Assembly: GCA_012514855.1 (NCBI GenBank)
Contig: JAAYZL010000356.1
Span: forward strand, 1 to 6,362
Origin: Clostridiales bacterium
Lineage (GTDB): Bacteria > Bacillota_A > Clostridia > Christensenellales > Aristaeellaceae
DNA length: 6,362 nt
Reading direction: 5' to 3'
A model generated the notes under the pieces. The model was not told the DNA's origin. It made no database searches and worked only from the letters and a program-made list of their open reading frames with translations. The stretch's first letter is position 1; each line of letters begins with the position of its first letter. Both the position numbers and the translations under genes were made by a program. Of the stretch, positions 1-6,362 are shown piece after piece.

Positions 1-120
1 CCGACGGAAGAGCCGACGGAGGAGCCGACGGAAGAACCGACGGAAGAACCGACGGAAGAGCCGACGGAGGAACCGACGGAGGAGCCGACGGAGGAGCCGA
101 CGGAAGAGCCGACGGAGGAC
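1..120 (+). repeat. Ten tandem 12-bp units encoding PTEE
   Basis: Ten consecutive 12-base units, each beginning ccgacg, encode Pro-Thr-Glu-Glu, with the last ending in Asp (PTED). All substitutions between units are synonymous gaa/gag changes except that final gac. The array runs off the left edge, so its full length is unknown. Pro/Thr/Glu repeats usually form extended, acidic, unstructured linkers in surface proteins. Because the unit is a multiple of three bases, copy number can change by slippage without breaking the frame. Confidence 0.95.
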
Positions 121-3100
121 CCTGACGCCCTCGGACCGATGATGGCGATGGGTCTGTTTGGGCTGATGGAAACGCCCGGCACCTTTACAAACGGCTACGA
201 TGCCGCGATGGACGGCAGCAGTCGAAACCAAGACATGGACATACCCTATTTCTACGTCACTGCGATTGTGAACAGGGAGAGCGTCGAGACGGGCGACGCC
301 TTCAGCTACACGATCACCGTGAGCTCGCAGGGCGCTCCGGCTTACAAGCAGGAGGCCCAGACTTACCCCGCCTACTACAAGTATAGGGACATCGCCTTGG
401 AGATCACCGTGCCCGATGGAATCGATCTCTACAAGGGAAGCACCAAGCTGACCCCCGTGGGAGGCAAGGTGACGCTGACCGACTTTTCCGACCTCGGAGT
501 AGGCACGTATCAGGACTTCACGCTGACCGCGAGGATGACCGGAAACGGCACCGTTCCGAACGAGACCCCGTTTGCCGAGCTGCTGATTCGCGCGTCCGCC
601 ACGGTAGACACGACGAACTCCGAAGGCGGGTCCAGCCCGGTGGACTTTGTTTACAACCTCACCGCGGAGCCGACCAGCCCCTACATCACAAACGAAACCG
701 ATATCAAGAACCTTGCCGACGTGAGCTGGGGCCTGACGAAGGAAAAAAAGGTTCCGTCCACTCCGGACTTCACGACCGTAGGCGGCGTCCAGTACGCCAC
801 CTTTACCTATTATATCAAGACCGGTCTTAGGACTTCCGGGGGTGCATTCATCACCCAGGCAAACCTTTACGACAAATTCGGCGTGATCAACTTCAGCGAC
901 TATACGCTGACCGACACGCTGCCGACCTTCACGAACGCGGCCGGCACGCCGGTCAAGCCGTCCTCCTCGTCGATCACGCTGCTCAATCCCGTCCATACGA
1001 CGGGCACGACGCACGCAGAAGGTGGCGCGGGCGAGGACGTCCTGCAAGTCACCGGGTACAACCAGGCCGAGCTGACAGGTCTGCATCGAGGCATAGATGC
1101 CTCGTTAACGCCCTTCTACTCCGAGTACGAGGTGAAGGTCACCTACCCGCTCAGCGATCTGACGCTGCCCTACGGCCACGAGGACGAGAACGATGGGGAC
1201 GTTTTCCTTCTGACCAACAACGCCAGCCTGGGCTACAAGTATGTGAACACCTCCGGGACCCCCGATCCCCTTGAGGATTCGGATTTCATCAACTTCAAGA
1301 AAACGACCCCGGCCGGCGGCCTGAAGATTCTGAAGAACCTCAGGTTCCTCGAGAGCGATGTTACCATCCAGCCCTACAACGAGCACTGGTCCTCTATCTT
1401 CCCGGGTCCCGCCGTGTTCAGCGTGACCCCCTCTTCGAACTGGGGCGGCAGCGGTCCGATCATCGACGACGCCGAACATGTATTCACGTATTCGCTTGCG
1501 AAGAACGAGGACGCGCATATCCTTGATCTTGGGCCCGGCGAATACTACGTGTTTGAGAAGACCCCGCCCACGAATACGGCAATAGACCCCGCGGCGCAAA
1601 CGGTCACGATTGAGAGCGGCATTAATAAAACGCTCACCTTCACCAACAGCACCGCCAAGGGCCTGCTGAAGTTCCGGAAGGTAAACGAGGGCACCACCCC
1701 GCTGGAGGGCGCGAAGTTCGAGCTCCGGCAGGAAGGCGTCAAGAAGGCCGAGGGCACATCCAGCGCGCAGGGCTACGTGTACATACTTGCCGAACCGGGC
1801 ACGTACCAAATGGTAGAGACAATCGTGCCCACAGGCCGCCTGAAGATCCCTGACAGGGACGTGACGATCAAAAACGCCGAGACCCTGGATCTGGGGGATA
1901 TCAAGAATTACCCCAGCACGGCGAAGCTGACCGTCAACAAGCGCGTGCTTACGTACGCCGGCGGAAGCCCGATCACCAACTTCACCGGCACCGGCATCAG
2001 TTGGAGCGACTTCCTGTTCGAGCTGACCTGGACCAAGGATCCGGCCGTGCCGGGCGATCCCGGCAAAACCACCGCCCAGACTCCGAACTCGAGCGGCGTC
2101 GTGACGTTTGACAATCTGCCCCGGGTGTACACAAACGGCGACTGGATCACCTACACGCTGGTCGAGACGCTGAGCGGGGCGGCCGTGGGCACCTATACGG
2201 TTCCCGGCTCGTTCGATCCCTTCACGTTTGAGGGCTCCACGATCAAGGCGCTCACCGTCGACAACATACTCCTGAGCAAGCTCAGGATCAGGAAATATCT
2301 CAGGAGCTATGACGAGAGCGGAAATCCATCGAGCCAGGCGCAGGCCGGGGCCACGTTCAAGGTCTATACCTACAACGGCACCGGCTATGACCTCGCCGGC
2401 ACCATGACCTACGAGGGCAGCAACGGCAACTACTCCTCCGACTATCTGCCCATCAGGAATGCGGGCGGCGGCCTGATCGAGTATTACATCGTGGAGGATC
2501 CGGGCGACAGCTATCTCGTCGACTTCCCGGGCAGCCTGGCAACAATCGACCTGGGCAGCGGGCCCGTGCCCGCGTGGAAGGTCACCCTTTCCAACAACAA
2601 GGTGACCGACCTGACGGGCTCGAGCAACAGGGTCTACAACGACCAGAACAGGATTGTCTTTACCAAGACGAACACCGCGGGTACCTTGAATCTCCAGGGC
2701 GCCCAGTACAAGGTGTACTACTATCCGAACAACGATACGGGCGGCGTCAAGACGTACATCAAGAGCGGCTCGGCCGACAGGATATACACCACCGGCAGCA
2801 ACGGAACGTTCACCGTCTCGCCGGTGACCGCGGGCATCGTCTACTACTTCGAGGAGATCGCGGCGCCGACGGACTACATAATCAACCCCGCGGCCACGGA
2901 TCCCTCCGTGACGGCCGTGTCGGGCTCGGCGAGCGCCTCCGAGACGAACGAGAAGAGGCCGGAGCTGCGGCTCAAGAAGAAGATGATCGCCCTCGTCGGG
3001 GGTGCGGTTACCTACCCGTCCAACATCACGTTCTCCGTATACACGAAGAGCGGGTCGACCTTCACCCCGCTCGATCCCGCGGTCACGCTGACGAGCACCG

Positions 3101-6100
3101 GCAGCAACACCTTCGCCAGCACAACGCTGCCGGCGGCCGGCACCTATTACCTGAAGGAAAACTTCCCCGCCAACGCCGTGCGGCCGTTCAAGGAGACCGG
3201 CATGTATCCCGATGGCGAGGTAACCAGCCCGGGCTATTTCCAGAGCGGCTCCGACTACTTCTACGGGCCGATTGTCGTCAGCGTCGACAGCTCTACGCCG
3301 GTCGAGCTGGACAACTACCTGAACAGGGGCAATCTCACCATCACCAAGCTCGACGCCAAGACGGGCCTCGCCGTGAAGAACAACTCCGCGACGTTCGCCA
3401 TCTCGGTGACATATCCGGCAGGCGATTCGATCAGCGGCATGCCCAGCGGCTTTAGCCACAACTCCGGGACGCGCACCTACAGCAGAACCCGGTCTACGAA
3501 CAGCGACGGCGTCGCGACGCAGAACGATCTGCCGATCTACTCCGACAAGGGAGTCGAGCTGGTGTACACGATCACCGAGACGCAGGCGCCGAACAACTAT
3601 CTTCCGGCGTCGGCTCCCGTGACCGTCACGCTGGGGAAGGAAACGTACTCCCCGGGCGAGAGCCGGATCATCGACGCGTCCGTCTCCAACATCCCGAAGG
3701 CCACGCTGAACGTCTACAAGGTCAAGGTGGACAAGTATGCCCAGCAGTACGGCCACGAGGTCCGCCTGCCGCTCACGGGCGTGTCCATCGAGCTCTACAA
3801 GAAGACCGTCGTGGGAAGCGACATCAAACTGGTGTACGTCACGTCCCTCACGACCGGCGCAAACGGCGGGGTCGCCTTTGAGGGACTCGACGGCATGGGC
3901 GATTACGTCGCCTTCGAGCGCACGCCGCCGACGGGGCTTGAATTCCCGACCGCCCCCAACGCCAAGCTCCCCACGCCCGACAGGGCGACCCTCGAGGCCG
4001 CCTCCTATACCCAGTCGGAATACGAGAACCTCGCAAACCTGTACAACGCCGTGCGCTACAACTTCGGCGCCAGTTCCACCACCCCGAACTCGTACAGCAA
4101 CGCGAGTAATCCGCTCGTCAACGAGAAGCCGTACGCGCAGTTCAGGCTGGAAAAGAGGGGCAGCGAGGCCGGCGCGCCGCTGCTCGACCACGCCAAGTAC
4201 AGCCTGTACAAGGGCGCGGACCTCGCCAGCGCCGTGCTGATCGGCACCTACGAGACCGGCACCACGCGGGACCGCGACGGCAACATACTGCACGGCGAAT
4301 TCCTCACCGAGCCGCTGGAGTACGGCGCGACCTACTGGCTGGTCGAAACCGAGGCCCCCGGCGGATATCACATCCCGGCGGGCGGCGCGGTCATCGGCCC
4401 GCTGACGCCCGCGAACTACAACAAGAACGCCGTCACGAGCATTCCGGATGTCAATGACCCCAGTGAACCCGGCCCGGGCGACGGGCCGCGCTACCTGCAG
4501 ATACAGATCAAGAAGAGGCTGCACACCGCGGAGGGTTCCTATGTCAATCTGCCCGGCGTCACCTTCGACGTATACCTCGGCGACGGCCACGGCGCGCCGG
4601 TCGGCGCGAAGCTGACCAGCATAACCACGGGCCTGGACATGCGCGACCACTATACGCCGACGCAGAACGCGTCCGTCGCCGGCAACGCGCTGTCGGAATC
4701 CTTCAACATGACCGCGCTGTACGACGATCCCACGTACCGGCCGTACATCACGGTCAATACCGTCGGGAGCGTCACGACGTACACCGCCCAGTTCGTGCTC
4801 AAGGAAGTGAGCTATCCGGCGAACACCACCCCCATCCAGACCTACTGGACGCTGATTGCCACGACGAGCTCCGTCGCGGGCCAGCAGTATACCGTCGACA
4901 CCTACTATTTCGACCATCCGATTCTCAACGAGCAGGTCACGAAGGTGCCGGTCGTCATACGCAAGGTTGGCTACAACCTCGCGTCCACGTCGGTCCTGAC
5001 TCCTCTCCAGAACTTCAAGTTCAAGGTCTACGAGGAGAAGGGCGCGACCGACCTCCTGATCGGAGAATACACGACCGACGCGAGCGGCTACATCTACCTC
5101 ATGCTGACGCCGAACACCCAGTACTACCTGGTGGAGACCGCGGCGGCGGGGCGCTATGAACTCGATCCCACGTTCGTTCCCTCGCACATCTTCACGACCG
5201 GACTCTACGGCAGCGCCGCGGTCGAGATCATGGTCAAGGACCCGGAGTACCGCAAGCTGGTCATCCACAAGAAGAACACCGCCGGGGAGAACGTCGAGGG
5301 CGCGGTGTTTGAGATCACGACGCCCACCGGCGGTCAGATCAAGGACGCCAACGGCGCGAACATCACGGCGGACACCATCACCACCGGCTCCGACGGCACC
5401 GCCTTCATCTGGCTGCCCAAGGGCCAGTACCGCGTGAACGAAATCAAGATCGGCGGCCATGACCTCACCGACGAGGAGAAGAACAACTTCCTCGTGGCGA
5501 ACCCGCACGTCAACCCGGTTGACATGACCGGGAGCAACTGGGTGAACGTGGCGGGCGTGGCGACCTACTCGAAGGAAGTGGTCAACCACGACCTGGGCAA
5601 GCTGACCGTCCTCAAGACCGACGACAACGACGACGACTCCGGAGAAGTCGCCGCGCCGATCGCGAACGTGCAGTTCACGCTGCAGTTCAAGAAGTTCGCG
5701 CCGGGCGACACCGCGTCGGGCGCGACCTATCCGCTCGTCACGGACACCGGCTTCGGCGCGGTAATCGCGAGCTACACGACCACCACCGACGCGCAAGGCG
5801 TGATCGAATGGAACGGCCTCACGCCCGGCTGGTACAAGCTGACCGAGACCAGCATCCCGGCGGGATACGTCGGGGCCGGCACGGCCAGTTCCAGGGTCGT
5901 CAAGGTGACGGCCAACGGCATCGGCCAGACGAACGGCGACGCGGTGGCGGAGACGGTCCGCAACGTCCGCAAGGGCACCCTCGAAATCCGCAAGCAGTTC
6001 CCCGCGGGCTTCGCGGGCATACCGCAGTCCGGGACGGTCACGTTCAACATCTACACGAACGCGGGCGGGACGGGCACACCCGTGGCCTCGGTCGACGTGT

Positions 6101-6362
6101 CCCTCACGGGCAACGCCGGCTCCAGACAGGTTCGGCTCGATCCGGGCACCTACTACATCAAGGAGCAGTCGCATCCCGACTGGTATTCCCGCTACCGCAT
6201 CGGCACCCGCAACAGCGAGGGCGAACTTGGGTTTACTGACTACGCATGGCTCGGCGACGGCGTCACCCAGGCGGTGACCGTCGAATCCGACCACGTCGAG
6301 GAGCTCCCGGTGGTGCTCGAAGTCGACAACCTGCCCACGCAGGCGACCGTCGTCGTGAAGAA
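1..6362 (+). CDS. Giant multidomain SpaA/Cna-B surface protein, partial at both ends
   Basis: Reading from base 1 gives 2120 codons with no stop, so the window lies wholly inside one gene of more than 6.3 kb. Visible order: PTEE repeats (residues 1-40), two DUF11-like regions (about 80-240 and 241-436), fourteen complete Cna-B/SpaA domains (about 437-2115) and the start of another. The Cna-B calls rest on a recurring pattern: an opening strand of alternating hydrophobics ending in Lys (such as LTITK or LEIRK), a late strand of the YYLVE type, often followed by a Pro-containing turn, and a closing strand ending in Asn (such as VDN). In known families this fold forms intradomain Lys-Asn isopeptide bonds and builds adhesin stalks and pilins outside Gram-positive cells. 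The protein has no cysteine and no membrane segment in the window. Signal peptide, ribosome binding site and wall anchor lie outside it, so the role as adhesin or stalk is inferred. No ligand can be named. Confidence 0.95.
238..720 (+). other. N-terminal Ig-like region A (DUF11-like, tentative)
   Basis: Residues about 80-240 form a beta-rich segment with alternating hydrophobics. It opens with YVTAIVNRESVETGDAFSY, which resembles the start of DUF11-type repeats (a strand followed by a 'v..Gd.v.Yt.tv' segment), and continues through ALEITVPDG and LIRASATVDT. The opening strand has no Lys at the usual bond-forming position, so I see no isopeptide signature here. It sits just after the PTEE linker and a short hydrophobic patch and before the Cna-B string, the usual place for the binding head. 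The family assignment is by pattern only. Confidence 0.5.
721..1308 (+). other. N-terminal Ig-like region B (DUF11-like, possible isopeptide)
   Basis: Residues about 241-436. Landmarks are VSWGLTKEKK at the start, the strand YTLTDTLPTF at 301-310, the strand YEVKVTYPL and a closing LLTNNASLGYK. The 'TDTLP' and 'NNA' motifs are typical of DUF11 or related domains. Lys247, Asp305 and Asn406 or Asn407 could form a Lys-Asp-Asn triad of the Cna-A-like kind, but this is inferred from motif spacing without a structure. An acidic loop (HEDENDGD, 393-400) precedes the last strands. This region leads directly into the first Cna-B domain. Confidence 0.5.
1309..1653 (+). other. Cna-B/SpaA domain D1
   Basis: Residues about 437-551. 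The opening strand LKILK supplies Lys445, the late strand YYVFEKTPP supplies Glu519, and the closing strand TLTFTN supplies Asn549. It carries an extra stretch rich in Trp, Pro and Gly (about 452-486) between the first strand and the rest of the fold, and is less canonical than D2. Confidence 0.75.
1654..1920 (+). other. Cna-B/SpaA domain D2 (most canonical)
   Basis: Residues about 552-640, the shortest and most typical SpaA domain in the window. LLKFRK gives Lys560, PLEGAKFEL is the classic second strand, YQMVET gives Glu606 and DIKN gives Asn636. Of all the domains this one best secures the SpaA/Cna-B family assignment. Confidence 0.9.
1921..2280 (+). other. Cna-B-like domain D3
   Basis: Residues about 641-760. 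LTVNK gives Lys647, YTLVET gives Glu722 and LTVDN gives Asn755. Compared with D2 there is a longer middle part containing WSDFLFELTW and a Pro/Gly loop (2041-2067), resembling the larger pilin-type Cna-B variants. Confidence 0.75.
2281..2649 (+). other. Cna-B/SpaA domain D4
   Basis: Residues about 761-883. LRIRK gives Lys765, ATFKVYTY is the second strand and YYIVED gives Glu832. The acceptor is either Asn865 (VTLSN) or, less likely, Asn880 (RVYN); the sequence alone does not decide. Confidence 0.75.
2650..2961 (+). other. Cna-B/SpaA domain D5
   Basis: Residues about 884-987. IVFTK gives Lys889, LQGAQYKVYYY is the second strand, YYFEEIAAPTDY gives Glu952 and the classic Pro-containing turn, and ETN gives Asn983. 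The opening K-x-NTAG motif is shared with D12. Confidence 0.8.
2962..3330 (+). other. Cna-B domain D6
   Basis: Residues about 988-1110. LRLKK gives Lys993, ITFSVYTKSG is the second strand, GTYYLKE gives Glu1053 and VELDN gives Asn1105. Between the Glu and Asn strands is an extended aromatic loop (about 1067-1091, rich in Tyr, Phe and Gly). It is the closest relative of D14 in the window. Confidence 0.75.
3331..3696 (+). other. Cna-B/SpaA domain D7
   Basis: Residues about 1111-1232. LTITKLDAKTG is a textbook SpaA opening and gives Lys1116. YTITETQAPNNY gives Glu1193 with its Pro turn, and ASVSN gives Asn1230. A Ser/Thr/Arg-rich loop (about 1155-1170) lengthens the middle. Confidence 0.85.
3697..4137 (+). 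other. Cna-B/SpaA domain D8 with a predicted helical insertion
   Basis: Residues about 1233-1379. LNVYK gives Lys1240, LTGVSIELYK is the second strand, YVAFERTPPTG gives Glu1306 and PLVN gives Asn1374. Between the Glu and Asn strands lies a segment of about 45 residues (1327-1370). It begins with a stretch that looks alpha-helical (ATLEAAS, SEYENLANLYNAV) and ends in a Ser/Thr/Asn-rich tail. Such a helix is not part of the minimal fold. Confidence 0.75.
4138..4455 (+). other. Cna-B/SpaA domain D9
   Basis: Residues about 1380-1485. FRLEKRG gives Lys1385, LLDHAKYSLYKG is the second strand, YWLVETEAPGGY gives Glu1449 with a near-consensus ETxAPxGY turn, and IPDVN gives Asn1485. A proline-glycine hinge follows immediately. 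Confidence 0.85.
4456..4488 (+). other. Gly/Pro/acidic hinge between D9 and D10
   Basis: Residues 1486-1496 read DPSEPGPGDGP. Eight of the eleven residues are Pro, Gly or Asp and none is hydrophobic. Elsewhere in the array domains follow one another directly, with the last strand of one leading into the Lys strand of the next, so this is the only clear flexible linker inside the Cna-B string. Confidence 0.65.
4489..4944 (+). other. Cna-B domain D10, enlarged
   Basis: Residues about 1497-1648. IQIKK gives Lys1505, LPGVTFDVYL is the second strand, FVLKE gives Glu1602 and HPILN gives Asn1643. The Lys-to-Glu distance is 97 residues, the longest in the array (others are 46-77), owing to an extra stretch at about 1540-1590 containing SFNMTALYDD and a Thr/Val-rich strand. 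Confidence 0.7.
4945..5253 (+). other. Cna-B/SpaA domain D11 with Asp acceptor
   Basis: Residues about 1649-1751. VVIRK gives Lys1655, FKFKVYEEKG is the second strand and YYLVETAAAGRY gives Glu1712. The closing strand EIMVKDPE puts Asp1747 where the other thirteen domains have Asn. Known Cna-B relatives with Lys-Asp bonds exist, so this need not be a broken domain. Confidence 0.8.
5254..5595 (+). other. Cna-B/SpaA domain D12
   Basis: Residues about 1752-1865. LVIHK gives Lys1757, VEGAVFEIT is a consensus second strand, YRVNE gives Glu1814 and EVVN gives Asn1862. A short, probably helical insertion (LTDEEKNNFLV, 1822-1832) and a loop follow the Glu strand. Confidence 0.8.
5596..5973 (+). other. 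Cna-B/SpaA domain D13 with acidic loop
   Basis: Residues about 1866-1991. KLTVLK gives Lys1872, IANVQFTLQF is the second strand, YKLTETSIPAGY gives Glu1949 with a consensus Pro-Gly-Tyr turn, and VRN gives Asn1988. Directly after the Lys is an acidic run, DDNDDDSGE (1874-1882), that could bind cations; this is only a guess from composition. Confidence 0.85.
5974..6345 (+). other. Cna-B domain D14
   Basis: Residues about 1992-2115. LEIRK gives Lys1998, VTFNIYTNAGG is the second strand, GTYYIKE gives Glu2055 and VLEVDN gives Asn2110. It has a long aromatic loop between the Glu and Asn strands like that of D6. The segment after residue 2115 (TVVVK) is the Lys strand of a fifteenth domain, cut off by the window end, so the array continues downstream. 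Confidence 0.75.

Noticed and set aside
1..120. 12-bp repeats as a CRISPR array or regulatory iterons
   Set aside because: There are no spacers, the units are contiguous, and differences are synonymous codon changes, so the repeat is explained by the protein it encodes.
139..141. ATG at residue 47 as a possible gene start (MMAMGLFGLM follows)
   Set aside because: The frame is open upstream through the in-frame PTEE repeats with only synonymous changes, which shows that the upstream bases are coding. The hydrophobic run is only about ten residues and lacks the positive charge and length of a signal peptide.
1177..1200. Acidic loop HEDENDGD as an EF-hand or dockerin-type calcium site
   Set aside because: The spacing of acidic residues and Gly does not match DxDxDG or the dockerin loop, and no second half-site is present.
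2574..3455. Open frame of 293 codons on the + strand in another frame
   Set aside because: It lies entirely inside the Cna-B gene, is low-complexity in Gln, Arg and Gly, and has no domain signature; it is an out-of-frame shadow.
3737..4240. Open frame of 167 codons on the + strand, rich in Ser, Arg, Pro and Thr
   Set aside because: Its composition is typical of a GC-rich gene read in the wrong frame, and it overlaps D8 and D9, which are well supported in frame 1.
1105..6294. Antisense open frame of 1729 codons on the - strand
   Set aside because: It is in exact codon register with the sense gene and its composition (rich in Arg, Val, Gly, Asp and Leu) is what the reverse complement of these codons gives. 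It has no recognisable domain, while the sense frame shows clear repeated Cna-B motifs throughout.

Overview
The window is the interior of one very long protein-coding gene on the + strand. Frame 1 is open from the first base to the last: 2120 complete codons plus two bases, with no in-frame stop. Neither the true start nor the true stop is in the window. There is no intergenic stretch, RNA gene, promoter, terminator, mobile element or CRISPR array that I can support. The gene encodes a giant exported surface protein (adhesin or stalk type) of a Gram-positive bacterium. GC content is roughly 60% on the lines I tallied by eye (about 52-67% per 60 bases). Fairly common AGG and ATA codons, together with the SpaA/Cna-B architecture, suggest a gut or rumen-type Bacillota (Clostridia). 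An actinobacterium is possible, and this placement is weak.

Layout along the protein (residue 1 = base 1): ten PTEE repeats at residues 1-40; a short Met-rich hydrophobic patch at about 47-56; two N-terminal immunoglobulin-like regions resembling DUF11-type domains (about 80-240 and 241-436); then a string of fourteen Cna-B/SpaA (prealbumin-like) domains, D1 to D14 (about 437-2115), and the first strand of a fifteenth that is cut by the window edge. A Gly/Pro/acidic hinge separates D9 from D10. Every complete Cna-B domain shows the Lys, Glu and Asn/Asp positions expected of an autocatalytic Lys-Asn (or Lys-Asp) isopeptide bond.

The working picture is a long, protease-resistant rod of covalently locked beta domains holding an N-terminal head away from the cell. 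The signal peptide should lie upstream, and the cell-wall anchor (LPXTG-type or transmembrane) downstream; neither is visible. Points worth a second look are the intragenic switch in arginine codon choice (AGG early, CGC late), the near-total absence of TTA, CTA and TCA codons (which creates a spurious 5.2 kb antisense open frame), the lack of cysteine, a lone Asp acceptor in D11, the D6/D14 domain pair, and the insertions in D8 and D10. I see no evidence of a new multi-gene system, only one unusually large protein.
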